DNA from: Dankookia rubra
GTDB taxonomy: Bacteria; Pseudomonadota; Alphaproteobacteria; Acetobacterales; Acetobacteraceae
Direction: 5' to 3'
Assembly: GCF_004355005.1 (NCBI RefSeq)
Contig: NZ_SMSJ01000022.1
Span: 17,025-81,024, forward strand
Length of the DNA stretch: 64,000 nt
Shown here: positions 8,335 through 17,183 of the stretch, in pieces
Numbering within the stretch: the first letter of the stretch is position 1
How the letters are laid out: every line of letters begins with the position of its first letter
Made by a program: the position numbers and the translations under genes
Notes under the pieces: generated by a model
Told to the model about the DNA's origin: nothing
The model's input: the letters and a program-made list of their open reading frames with translations, nothing else
Database searches by the model: none

Positions 8335-9087
8335 ATGAACGTCATCCCGTTATCGGCCGCCCGGCGTGGCGGCGGCGTCACCGCCTCGGACCGCCAATGC
8401 GCGACGCGGTTCGTTTTCTCGCGTCCCGGCTGGCAGGTCGCCGACCGGCTGCACCCGCATTGGGGCCGCTGCCTCGAGCTCCGCTTCGAGCGGCCGGACT
8501 TCGATCCGCCGCTGCGCTGGCGGCTGGTCCGGTCGCAGGCCAGCCTGATGGTCGAGGGCGCCGACGGCACCCGCCACACCGGCCCGCACGGCAGCGCGCA
8601 TGACGCGCTGCTGGCGATCTGGGAGGATGCCGAGCGCATCGTCGCCGGCGGCCGGCCGCAGCCGGTGGTCCTGCTCTGCGGGATCGACCCGGACATCGCC
8701 GCCGACCTGCAGGACATCGCGGCGATGGCGGGGTTCGAGGCCCTGGTGCTGCCGGAAGCCGGCCTGGAAGCGGCGATCGCCGCGGCCATCCGGCCGGCGG
8801 CGGCGGTGGTCGACCTGCAGCTCCACCCCTCCGGCGCGGATGGCCGCGGGATCATCCGGCTGCTGCGCCGGGCGAGGCCGGCGCTGCCGGTGCTGGCCCT
8901 GACGGTGCATGCGCCGACGGCGCCCGAGGCCGACCTGCACGGCCTCGGCGGACCGACCCAGCGGGAGCGGCGGCCGCATGACGCGGACCGGGTGCTGCAC
9001 TGGCTGCTCGGCGTCTACGAGGCCCAAGGGGACGAGAAGGAGGACGGTGCCGGGGACGACGGCGGGGCGGGCAAGGGGCCGGCCTGA
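8335..9087 (+). CDS. orphan receiver-like (CheY-like) protein with uncharacterised N-terminal region
   Basis: A 250-residue protein. Residues 1-105 match nothing I recognise (motifs FSRPGWQVADRLHPHWGR and RWRLVRSQASLMVEG). Residues about 113-205 look like a response-regulator receiver fold: PVVLLCGIDPDIAADLQDIA, a phosphoacceptor-like Asp in AAVVDLQLHPSGADGRG, and ALPVLALTVHAPT as the conserved Thr strand. The acidic pair normally found at the first strand is reduced. The C-terminus is low-complexity Gly/Asp-rich. No output domain and no neighbouring kinase. ATG 8335 is the first start after the AT-rich region. Confidence 0.6.
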   Translation: MNVIPLSAARRGGGVTASDRQCATRFVFSRPGWQVADRLHPHWGRCLELRFERPDFDPPLRWRLVRSQASLMVEGADGTRHTGPHGSAHDALLAIWEDAERIVAGGRPQPVVLLCGIDPDIAADLQDIAAMAGFEALVLPEAGLEAAIAAAIRPAAAVVDLQLHPSGADGRGIIRLLRRARPALPVLALTVHAPTAPEADLHGLGGPTQRERRPHDADRVLHWLLGVYEAQGDEKEDGAGDDGGAGKGPA

Positions 9088-9230
9088 GGCCCCCTCCTGA
9101 AGCCCCCTGGCGCGGTCGCGACCCACCGCCCGGCGCAACGGACCGGCCGGCCCGGCGTTCGGCTGTGGTGGCCGATCCCCGGCCCCAAGACCCGGCCCCG
9201 ACCGCAGGGCCTGGAGGCACCCGAGCCCGC

Positions 9231-11165
9231 ATGCCCGACACGCCCTCCCCCGGCGCCAATACCCGCGGCGTCGCCGCCGCCGGCGTCCCCGGCTCCGGCC
9301 TGCAGCTGCTGCAGGGCGCGCTGCTGGTCGGCGCGGTGCTCTACTTCGGCAGGGAATTGCTGATCCCGCTGGTGCTGGCGGTGCTGCTCTCCTTCGTGCT
9401 GGCGCCGGTCACCCGGCTGCTGCGGCGGGTGCACCTGCCGCGCGCCGCCTCGGTGCTGGTCGCCGTGGTCCTCGCCGGCGCGGTCATCTTCGGCATGGGC
9501 GCATTGATCGCCGGCCAGGCGACCTCGTTGGCGGAGAACCTGCCGGCCTACCAGACCGCGGTCAGCGAGAAGCTCGGCCGGCTGCAGGCCTCGGGCGGGT
9601 TGCTGGACCGCGTCACCGGCGCGATGCAGGAGATGGGCCGCGGCGCCGGGGCGGAGAAGCCGGGCACGCCGGCCAAGACCAGCGCGACGCCCAGCCAGCC
9701 GGCCACCGACCCCATCCCGGTCGAGATCCACAACCCGGAGCCGACGCCCTTCGAGATGATCCGGCGGGTCGCCGAGCCGCTGCTCGGGCCGCTGGCCACC
9801 GCCGGCATCGTCGCCATCCTGGTGATCTTCATCCTGCTCTACCGGGAGGACCTGCGCGACCGGCTGATCCGCCTGGCCGGCGCGCGCGACCTGCACCGGA
9901 CCATGGCGGCGATGGACGACGCGGCCTACCGGCTGTCCCGCTTCTTCCTGGCGCAGACCGGGATGAACACCGCTTTCGGCCTGTTCGTCGCCGCCGCGCT
10001 CTGGGCCATCGGCATCCCCAACCCCCTGCTCTGGGGCTTCGTCGCCGGGCTGATGCGCTTCGTGCCCTTCATCGGCGTCTTCATCACCATCACCGGGCCG
10101 GTGCTGCTGGCGCTGGCGGTGGACCCGGGCTGGAGCACGCTGGTCTGGGTGCTGGCGCTCTTCGCGGTCAGCGAGATGCTGATGGGCCAGGTGGTCGAGC
10201 CGCTGGTCTTCGGCCACTCGACCGGGCTGTCCCCGATCGCGGTGATCGCCGCGGCGACCTTCTGGACCTGGCTCTGGGGCCCGATCGGGCTGCTGCTGGC
10301 GGTGCCGCTGACGGTCTGTTTGGTGGTGCTGGGCCGGCACGTGGACCGGCTCGAATTCCTCGAGGTCATGCTGGGGGACAGCCCGCCGCTCGACCCGGAG
10401 GAGACCTTCTACCAGCGGGCCCTGGCCGGCGATGCCGATGCGCTCGCCGAGCAGGCGGAGAAATGCCTGAAGGAGCAGCCGCTGGCCGATTACTTCGACG
10501 GCGTCGCCCTGCCGGCGCTGCGGCTGGCCCAGGCCGATGCGGTGCATGGCGCGCTGTCGCCGGAGCGGCGCGACGCGCTGCAGCGCAGCGTCGAGCTGCT
10601 GATCGAGGACCTCGAGGAGGCGGAGGACCTGCCGCCGGCGACGGCGACCGAGGCGGAGGCACCGGGCGCCGAGGCGCCGCCCCCGGTGCCGGCGGCCTGG
10701 CACGTGCCGGGCGCGGTGCTGTGCCTACCCGGCCGCGGACCCTTCGACGCGCTGGCCGCGGTGATGCTCGGCCAGGTGCTGCAGCGGCGCGGCTTCGGGG
10801 TGCAGATCGGCGGGCTGGCGGCCGGGCCCGGCGCGCCGCCGAAGCTGATCTGCCTTTGCCTGATCGAGGGCGGCAGCAGCGCGGCCACGGCGCGCTACCT
10901 GCTGCGAAGGGCGCGGCGGCGGCTGCCGGGGACGCCGGCCCTGGCGCTGGCCTGGGCGCCGGATCAGGACGGCACGCTGGCGGCGGCGCTGAAGTCGGAG
11001 AGCCAGGCGGCGCCGCTGCTGCTGGCCGGCAGCCTGACGGAGGCGCTGGACCTGGCGACGGAACAGGCCGGCCATGCCGCCCCGCCGGTGCTGACCACGC
11101 CGGCGCCGCGGCCCGAGGCGCCGCGGCAGGAGCCGGACCTGGGCGTGGTGGCGGCGCCGGCCTGA
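9231..11165 (+). CDS. AI-2E/PerM family membrane permease with long C-terminal extension
   Basis: A 644-residue protein. Residues about 20-370 are the PerM/TqsA-type fold: paired helices at the N-terminus (LIPLVLAVLLSFVLAPVTRL), a polar insertion near 100-160, then VAILVIFILLYREDLRDRLI and the conserved FFLAQTGMNTAFGL, FIGVFITITGPVLLAL, SEMLMGQVVEPLVFGHSTGL and SPIAVIAAATFWTWLWGPIG. Family members are transporters of debated substrate. Residues about 370-644 are an added soluble region: a helical part, an acidic Pro/Ala linker, then a Rossmann-like segment (LCLPGRGPFDALAAVMLG, LICLCLIEGGSSAA). ATG 9231 starts just ahead of the first membrane region. Confidence 0.8.
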   Translation: MPDTPSPGANTRGVAAAGVPGSGLQLLQGALLVGAVLYFGRELLIPLVLAVLLSFVLAPVTRLLRRVHLPRAASVLVAVVLAGAVIFGMGALIAGQATSLAENLPAYQTAVSEKLGRLQASGGLLDRVTGAMQEMGRGAGAEKPGTPAKTSATPSQPATDPIPVEIHNPEPTPFEMIRRVAEPLLGPLATAGIVAILVIFILLYREDLRDRLIRLAGARDLHRTMAAMDDAAYRLSRFFLAQTGMNTAFGLFVAAALWAIGIPNPLLWGFVAGLMRFVPFIGVFITITGPVLLALAVDPGWSTLVWVLALFAVSEMLMGQVVEPLVFGHSTGLSPIAVIAAATFWTWLWGPIGLLLAVPLTVCLVVLGRHVDRLEFLEVMLGDSPPLDPEETFYQRALAGDADALAEQAEKCLKEQPLADYFDGVALPALRLAQADAVHGALSPERRDALQRSVELLIEDLEEAEDLPPATATEAEAPGAEAPPPVPAAWHVPGAVLCLPGRGPFDALAAVMLGQVLQRRGFGVQIGGLAAGPGAPPKLICLCLIEGGSSAATARYLLRRARRRLPGTPALALAWAPDQDGTLAAALKSESQAAPLLLAGSLTEALDLATEQAGHAAPPVLTTPAPRPEAPRQEPDLGVVAAPA

Positions 11166-11207
11166 CCCTGCCGGGTCCAGGCGGGGTGCGGGGCGGGGCG
11201 TTGCGGT

Positions 11208-13235
11208 TCAGGCCGCCTGCTTCACGCCGCCGATGATCTCCAGCGCGCGGTCGATGCGGACCAGGAAGTCCGGGGCCTGGCGGAAGGACAGCACCACCTC
11301 CCGCGCGTCGCTCCGCACCACGCGCGCGGCGACCGGGTCGGTGCTGCCGGGGAGGGTGACCTCGACCTCGCTGCCGCCCGGCAGCACCGAGGGGAAGCCG
11401 CGCAGCGCGACGCCGCCGCGGGAGATGTCGGCGATCCGCGTCTCCGCGGCGGGGCTGTCGGCCTGGGCGGCGCGAAGCCGGGCGCGGGCATCCCCGCCGG
11501 GGATGCGCTCCCAGCGGCGGCGCTCCTTCACGTCCACCTTGCGCATGGCGCCGAGGAAGTCGTCGACCTCGCCGCGCAGCGTCGTGGTCACCTCGGACAT
11601 GCTCTCGGAGGCGCGGCGGACGCTGGCGCCGGCGGCGATCGCCTCCCCGGCCAGGGAGGAGACCTCCCGCATGCGGTCGTTGGTGCCGGCGGTCGCCGTC
11701 GCGGTCGCCGCCACCTGCGCGGCGATCTCGGCGGTCGCGACGCGCTGCGCCTCGACCGCCGTTGCGATGGCGGCGGCGATGTCGCTGATCAGGTCGATGC
11801 CCTCCGCCATCTCGCCGACCGCGGCGACGGCGGTGCCGGTCGCGCCGCGGATCGCGGCGACCTGCCGGCCGATCTGCTCGGTCGCCTGGGCGGTCTGGGC
11901 GGCGAGCTGCTTCACCTCGCTCGCCACCACCGCGAAGCCCTTGCCGGCCTCCCCGGCGCGCGCGGCCTCGATCGTCGCGTTCAGCGCGAGGAGGTTGGTC
12001 TGGCCGGCGATGTCGGCGATCAGCCGGACCACGTCGCCGACCTCGCTGGCCGCGGCGGAGAGTCCCTTCACGGTTTCGTCCGTTGCCCGGGCGCGCGCCA
12101 CCGCCCGCCGCGCGGCCTCGGTCGATTCGGCGACCCGGCGAGCGATCTCGTTGGCGCTCCCGGTCAGGGATTCGGTCGCGCCGGCGACGCCGCCGAGGAT
12201 CTGCGCCGCCTCGGTCGCCTGGGCGGCGGTGCTGTCGGCCCGCGCCTGGGTTCGGCCGGCGACCTCGGCGACGCCGGCGCCGACCACCCGCATCTCGTCC
12301 GCCGAGACGGCCAGCGAATGCAGCACGGCCGAGATCGCCGAGCTGAACTCGACGGTATAGCGGTCCATCGCCGCCACCTGCCGCTCCCGCGCCGCCTGCT
12401 CGGCGAGCGCCTGCTCGGCCAGCCGGCGGTTCTCCAGGCCCTGGGCGCGGAAGCCCTCGAGCGCCCGCGCGAGGTCGCCGATCTCGTCCGGCCGCCCGGC
12501 GCCGGGCGAGGCGACCCCGAGGTCGCCATCGGCCATGGCGGTGGTGGCCCGGGTCGCGGCGCGCAGCGGCCGCACCACGCCGCGCGCCACCCGCCAGGCG
12601 AGCAGGCCGACCAGCAGCCCGGCGACCGCCAGGGCGGCGAGGTTGCGCCAGGCCAGCGACCAGGTCTCCGCCGCGAGGTCGTCGACATAGACGCCGGTGC
12701 CGATCACCCAGCCCCAGGGGGCGAAGCCGGCGACGTAGGAGAGCTTGTCGACCGGCGGCGCGCCGGCCGGGGCGCCGGGGCGCGGCCATTGGTAGCGCAC
12801 CGTCCCGGCGCCGTCGCGCCGCACCGTCTCGGCAAAGGCGACAAAGAGCCGGAAGCCGTTCGGGTCCTTGAATTCGGCCAGGTCGCGGCCCTCGAGGTCG
12901 GGCCGGAAGGGGTGCATGACCATGCGCGGCGCGAGGTCGTTGATCCAGACGTACTCGTTGCCGCGGTAGCGGATGGCGCGGATCGCCGCCGCCGCCTCGC
13001 GCTGCGCCGCGGCACGGTCGAGCCGGCCTTCGCGCTCCTCGGACTCGAAGCGGCGGGCGGTGGCGAGGGCGGTGTCGACCACGCTTTGCAGCAGGGCGAC
13101 GCGGTCGCGCTGCAGCACGGATGCCGCCTCCTGCGTCGCCAGCCCCGCCAGCATGCAGAGCCCGAGCATCGCGATGGCGGTGATGGCATGGACGCGGTGC
13201 GAGATGGTCAAGCGAAGCTGCATGAGGCGTTCCAT
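11208..13235 (-). CDS. methyl-accepting chemotaxis protein with Cache and C-terminal PilZ domains
   Basis: A 675-residue chemoreceptor. Order: TM1 about 10-32; a periplasmic single Cache_2 domain about 35-185 ([34 protein letters not shown]); TM2 about 192-215; HAMP; a cytoplasmic signalling region with the hairpin tip [20 protein letters not shown]; and from about 567 a PilZ domain with both c-di-GMP motifs, RRWER and DISRGG. Chemoreceptors of this build, such as Azospirillum Tlp1, link c-di-GMP to motility. The alternative start Met five residues in is equally plausible. Convergent with the permease gene, 42 bp apart. Confidence 0.92.
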   Translation of the reverse strand: MERLMQLRLTISHRVHAITAIAMLGLCMLAGLATQEAASVLQRDRVALLQSVVDTALATARRFESEEREGRLDRAAAQREAAAAIRAIRYRGNEYVWINDLAPRMVMHPFRPDLEGRDLAEFKDPNGFRLFVAFAETVRRDGAGTVRYQWPRPGAPAGAPPVDKLSYVAGFAPWGWVIGTGVYVDDLAAETWSLAWRNLAALAVAGLLVGLLAWRVARGVVRPLRAATRATTAMADGDLGVASPGAGRPDEIGDLARALEGFRAQGLENRRLAEQALAEQAARERQVAAMDRYTVEFSSAISAVLHSLAVSADEMRVVGAGVAEVAGRTQARADSTAAQATEAAQILGGVAGATESLTGSANEIARRVAESTEAARRAVARARATDETVKGLSAAASEVGDVVRLIADIAGQTNLLALNATIEAARAGEAGKGFAVVASEVKQLAAQTAQATEQIGRQVAAIRGATGTAVAAVGEMAEGIDLISDIAAAIATAVEAQRVATAEIAAQVAATATATAGTNDRMREVSSLAGEAIAAGASVRRASESMSEVTTTLRGEVDDFLGAMRKVDVKERRRWERIPGGDARARLRAAQADSPAAETRIADISRGGVALRGFPSVLPGGSEVEVTLPGSTDPVAARVVRSDAREVVLSFRQAPDFLVRIDRALEIIGGVKQAA

Positions 13236-13301
13236 ATGCGACGGGCCGAGCCTATCGCCGGCGGCATTGCAGCCCGATTAAGGCAGCCCCGCCCCGGCGC
13301 C

Positions 13302-14810
13302 TCAGATTCGTTGCACGGGCACCCGCCAGGCCAGCCAGCTGCCGGCGGCGACCAGCAGCGCCGCCCCGCCGAAGGCGGCGCGGAAGGCGGTGGTCAGCCC
13401 CTCCCGCAGCGTCTCCCGCTCGGCCTCGGCCAGGCCGGGCAACAGGGCGGGGCCTTCCCGTACCAGCCGGGCGAAGAGCGCCGCGGCCTCCGGGTCGCCG
13501 GCCGCCAGGGTGCCGAAGAGCAGGGCGCCGAGCAGCGTGGTGGCGATCGCCGCGCCCAGGGTGCGGGAGAACTGCACCGATCCCGCCGCGGCGCCGAGCC
13601 AGGCCGGCCCGGCCGCCACCTGCACGGTGATCTGCGAGGTGGGGTAGGAACATCCCGTCCCGAAGGAGACCAGCACGAAGAGCAGCGCCAGCCAGGGCTG
13701 CGGCAGGACGGGAGCCAGCCAGGCGACCCCGAGCAGCGCCACCGCGGCGAGCGCCAGGCCGAACCCCGCGATCGGCATGCCCAGCCCGGTCCGGGTCATC
13801 AGCCGCCCCGCGGTGAGCCCGCCCATCGCCCCGCCGAGCGAGAGCGGCAGCAGCATCAGCCCGGCCGCGGCCGGGGGCAGGCCGCGCACGCTCTGCAGCC
13901 AGATCGGCAGGAAGGTGACGAGCCCGACCAGCGCGCCATGGGCGCAGCCGGTCAGGAGGTTGCTGCGCAGGATGGTCGGCTCCGCCAGCAGGCCGAGCGG
14001 CAGCAGCGGGTCGCGCGCCCGCCTTTCCTGCCGCAGCAGCAGGGCCAGGGCGAGCCCGGCCAGCGCCGCCAGGCCGAGCACCAGCGGCAGGCCGGCCAGG
14101 GTCATCCGCTGCGCCGCCTGCAGCGCCAGCAGGGCCGGGGTGACGAAGGCGGCGAACAGGACGACGCCGGCGACATCCAGCCGGAAACCGCCGCCGCCGC
14201 TGCCCGGCCGCGCCGGGATGCGCAGCGCAAGGCCCCAGGCGAGGGCGCTCAGCGGCAGCATGGCCCAGAAGACGCCGCGCCAGCCGAAGCCCTGCGCCAG
14301 CCAGCCGCCGAGCAGCGGGCCGAGCAGCGACGCCGTGGTGAAGCTGGCGACGATATAGGCCTGGAACTGCCCGCGCTCGCGCGGCGGCACCGCCTCGGCG
14401 ATCAGCGCCATGGCGAGCGTCGCCAGGCCGCCGCCGCCGAAGCCCTGCAGCAGCCGCCCGCCGATCAGCACGGCGAAGCTGGGCGCGGTGGCGGAGACCA
14501 GGGCGCCGGCGGCCTGGATGCCGAGTGCCACGAACAGCATGCGGCGCCGGCCATGCGCGTCGCCCAGCCGGCCGAAGACCGGGGCGGCGATGGTTGCCGC
14601 GATCAGCCAGGCGACGACGACCCAGGAGATCCGCTCGACCGCGCCGAGGCTGCCGGCGATGGCGGGCAGCGCGGTCGCCACGATGGTCTGGTCGATGGCG
14701 GCGATGATGATGGCAGGCGCGATGCCGGGGAAGCTGCGGAGGAAGGCGGCGCGCAGCTCGGCCGGGGTCATGCTCGCCGGCGCCGGGTCGGCAGTGTCAC
14801 GCGGGGTCAT
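13302..14810 (-). CDS. MFS transporter, DHA2/EmrB-type drug:H+ antiporter
   Basis: A 502-residue membrane protein with about 14 predicted helices, the size of DHA2 exporters. The motif ending helix 1 reads AIDQTIVATALPAIAGSLG, and helix 2 to 3 carries FGRLGDAHGRRRML, the MFS motif A. The IDxTIVxxALP signature is typical of EmrB/QacA relatives that export drugs or lipophilic compounds. No membrane fusion partner lies beside it. I chose ATG 14810; the Met 13 codons downstream is possible. The frame stays open upstream only because it runs into repeat copy B. Confidence 0.85.
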   Translation of the reverse strand: MTPRDTADPAPASMTPAELRAAFLRSFPGIAPAIIIAAIDQTIVATALPAIAGSLGAVERISWVVVAWLIAATIAAPVFGRLGDAHGRRRMLFVALGIQAAGALVSATAPSFAVLIGGRLLQGFGGGGLATLAMALIAEAVPPRERGQFQAYIVASFTTASLLGPLLGGWLAQGFGWRGVFWAMLPLSALAWGLALRIPARPGSGGGGFRLDVAGVVLFAAFVTPALLALQAAQRMTLAGLPLVLGLAALAGLALALLLRQERRARDPLLPLGLLAEPTILRSNLLTGCAHGALVGLVTFLPIWLQSVRGLPPAAAGLMLLPLSLGGAMGGLTAGRLMTRTGLGMPIAGFGLALAAVALLGVAWLAPVLPQPWLALLFVLVSFGTGCSYPTSQITVQVAAGPAWLGAAAGSVQFSRTLGAAIATTLLGALLFGTLAAGDPEAAALFARLVREGPALLPGLAEAERETLREGLTTAFRAAFGGAALLVAAGSWLAWRVPVQRI

Positions 14811-14888
14811 GCGGCGGGTGGAGGTCCGAGGCGGGGCCGGGCAGGGGAGGGCATCGGGGGCGGCTTGTCCAGTCGCCCGACCAAAGGA

Positions 14889-15041
14889 TTGGGGAGGGAA
14901 AAAAGTATTCCCTCCCCAAGCCCCACCCTTCCCTTGTGTGGGTTGGCCGCCGCCGCGCGGCGAGTGCAAGACTCGGAAAAATAGATGAGGGGGCCTGGGG
15001 GAGAATACCTTCTCCCCCAGCCTTGCCTTCAGGCCGCCCGG
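14889..15041 (-). repeat. dispersed intergenic hairpin repeat, copy B (full length)
   Basis: Lies between accA (upstream, minus strand) and the start of the MFS gene. The accA-proximal hairpin is CTGGGGGAGAA at 14995-15005 with TTCTCCCCCAG at 15010-15020, loop TACC, 21 nt after the accA stop. The distal hairpin is TTGGGGAGGGAA at 14889-14900 with TTCCCTCCCCAA at 14908-14919. The middle carries GCACTCGCCGCGCGGCG on the minus strand, shared with the copies near 57.2, 61.25 and 62.4 kb. Confidence 0.85.
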
Positions 15042-15998
15042 TCAGGCGACGCTGTTGCGCCCCATCTCCAGGAACTTCTCCCGCCGCCGCGCGCGCAGCG
15101 TGGCGCCGTCATAGGCCAGCAGCGGCTCGAGGCTCTCCCAGACCTTGTCGCCCACGGCCTTCAGCGCGGCTTCGGGGTCGCGGTGGGCGCCGCCCATCGG
15201 CTCCGGCACCACCGCATCCACCAGGTTCAGCCGGCGCAGGTCCTCCGCGGTGAGCTTCAGCGCCTCGGCCGCCGCCGGCGCCTGCGCCGCGTCGCGCCAG
15301 AGGATGCTGGCGCAGCCCTCCGGGCTGATCACCGAATAGATCGAATGCTCCAGCATCAGCACCCGGTCGGCCGCGGCCAGCGCGATGGCGCCGCCCGAGC
15401 CGCCCTCGCCGATGATCGTCGCCACGAAGGGAACCGGCGCCTCGAGCCCCGCCTCGATCGACCGCGCGATCGCCTCGGCCTGGCCGCGCGCCTCTGCCTC
15501 GATCCCCGGGAAGGCGCCGGCGGTGTCGACGAAGGAGAGGATCGGCAGGCCGAAGCGCCCGGCGAGCTCCATGATCCGCCGCGCCTTGCGGTAGCCCTCC
15601 GGCCGGGCCATGCCGAAGTTATGCTTCACCCGGCCCTCGGTGTCGGCGCCCTTCTCGGTGCCGAGCACCGCGACCGCGCGGCCGCGGAAGCGGCCGAGGC
15701 CGCCGACCACCGCCGCGTCGTCGGCGAAGGCGCGGTCGCCGGCCAGCGGCGTCCATTCCTCGATATGGGCGCGGATGTAGTCGAGGCATTTCGGCCGGTC
15801 CGGGTGCCGGGCGACCAGCGCCTTCTGCCAGGGCGAGAGCTTGGCGTAGGTGGTCTTCAGCAGGGACTGCGCCTTGTCGCGCAGCTTGCCGACCTCGTCG
15901 GCCACGTCGATGCCGCCGGCATCGGTGGTGCGGCGCAGCTCCTCGATCTTGCCTTCGAGCTCGGCGATGGGTTTTTCGAAGTCGAGGAAGTGGCGCAT
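15042..15998 (-). CDS. accA: acetyl-CoA carboxylase carboxyltransferase subunit alpha
   Basis: A 318-residue AccA, the alpha half of the carboxyltransferase that moves CO2 from carboxybiotin to acetyl-CoA to make malonyl-CoA, acting with AccD. The start MRHFLDFEKPIAELEGKIEE is the usual AccA N-terminus, and the length matches the family (about 317). Diagnostic crotonase-fold segments include FGMARPEGYRKARRIMELA, SFVDTAGAFPGIEAEARGQ, VATIIGEGGSGGAIALAAAD and YSVISPEGCASILWRD. An in-frame ATG 27 codons upstream is rejected because it adds a non-conserved tail. accD and accBC are not in the window. Confidence 0.97.
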   Translation of the reverse strand: MRHFLDFEKPIAELEGKIEELRRTTDAGGIDVADEVGKLRDKAQSLLKTTYAKLSPWQKALVARHPDRPKCLDYIRAHIEEWTPLAGDRAFADDAAVVGGLGRFRGRAVAVLGTEKGADTEGRVKHNFGMARPEGYRKARRIMELAGRFGLPILSFVDTAGAFPGIEAEARGQAEAIARSIEAGLEAPVPFVATIIGEGGSGGAIALAAADRVLMLEHSIYSVISPEGCASILWRDAAQAPAAAEALKLTAEDLRRLNLVDAVVPEPMGGAHRDPEAALKAVGDKVWESLEPLLAYDGATLRARRREKFLEMGRNSVA

Positions 15999-16243
15999 CG
16001 GGTCCCTGTGGCGCGGCGCGGTGGGCCAGGCGAATGGCGGACGGGGACCGCCGCGGCGCGCGGGGCCGCTGCGCCGCATGCCTTGCCCCCTGGGGCGCGG
16101 GGTTAGCGGAAAAGCACCGGCGGCGGAAGCGGTGACGGCGGCATGCCACCGCGGGTGGCGGCGGCCACTGCGGAAAACCCTAGCAAGACCAAGCCCCGCC
16201 GCGCCACGCTGCCCCCGGGCGGAGGATGTGCGGGGAGGATCGC

Positions 16244-17077
16244 ATGGCGGCCGGGCAGGATTGGCGGGCGGCGAACCGGGTGCTCTGGGACGAGCGGGTC
16301 GGCGTTCATCTCGGCCCCGGCGGCTACGACCTCGCGCCGCTGCGGGCCGGGCGCGGCCGGCTGGACGCGATCGTCGAGGCCGAGCTCGGCCCGGTGGCCG
16401 GGCTGCGGGTGCTGCACCTGCAATGCCATTTCGGCCGGGACACGCTGACGCTCGCGCAGCGCGGGGCGCAGGCGGTCGGGCTCGACTTCTCCGGCAGGGC
16501 GATCGCGGCGGCGCGGGCGCTGGCGGCCGAACTCGGCCTCGGCGACTGCGCCCGCTTCGTCGAGGCCGATCTCTACCAGGCGGCCGAGGCGGTGGCCGAG
16601 CCGGCCGCCTTCGACCTGGTCTTCGTCACCTGGGGCGCGCTCTGCTGGCTGCCGGACCTGGCGGGCTGGGCGCGGATCGTGGCCGGGGCGCTGCGGCCCG
16701 GCGGCCGGCTCTACCTCGCGGAGGCGCATCCGGCCGCCTATGTCCTCGACGATGAGGCGCCCAGCCAGATGCCGGGCCGGCCGGGCTGGCTGGTGCCCTA
16801 TTTCCGGCGCGAGGCGGTGGTCTACGAGCAGACGACGGACTACGCGAATCCCGGGGCGCCGCTGCAGCACCGGACCGAGACCGTCTGGATGCACCCGCTG
16901 GCCGAGGTCGTGGGCGCGCTGCGCGGGGCCGGGATGGCGCTCGACTGGCTGCACGAGCACCCGCGGGTCACCTGGCGGATGTTCCAGGGGCTGGTGCGGG
17001 ATGCCGAGGGGCTCTGGACTTGGCCGGACCGGCCCTGGCTGCCGCTGGCCTATTCGCTGGCGGCGGTGAAGCCGTGA
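16244..17077 (+). CDS. class I SAM-dependent methyltransferase
   Basis: A 277-residue methyltransferase. Motif I is VLHLQCHFGRDTLTLAQRGA near residue 56, followed by VGLDFSGRAIAAARALA (motif II), FVEADLYQAAEAV and DLVFVTWGALCWLPDL, then VAGALRPGGRLYLAEAHP. This QCHxGxDT variant of motif I recurs in a bacterial family of unknown substrate. ATG 16244 has GGGGAGGA just upstream; the ATG at 16226 would overlap its own GGAGG. Divergent from accA, with 245 bp between the starts in which no clear promoter is visible. Confidence 0.85.
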   Translation: MAAGQDWRAANRVLWDERVGVHLGPGGYDLAPLRAGRGRLDAIVEAELGPVAGLRVLHLQCHFGRDTLTLAQRGAQAVGLDFSGRAIAAARALAAELGLGDCARFVEADLYQAAEAVAEPAAFDLVFVTWGALCWLPDLAGWARIVAGALRPGGRLYLAEAHPAAYVLDDEAPSQMPGRPGWLVPYFRREAVVYEQTTDYANPGAPLQHRTETVWMHPLAEVVGALRGAGMALDWLHEHPRVTWRMFQGLVRDAEGLWTWPDRPWLPLAYSLAAVKP

Positions 17078-17183
17078 CATCCGGGACGCGGCGGCGCAGG
17101 CGACCGCGACGGTTGAGGACAAGGCTGCCTCGCGGACCGTGCAGCCTCTGGCGTCCGAAGCGATGGATTCCTTCGCCTGGGCG

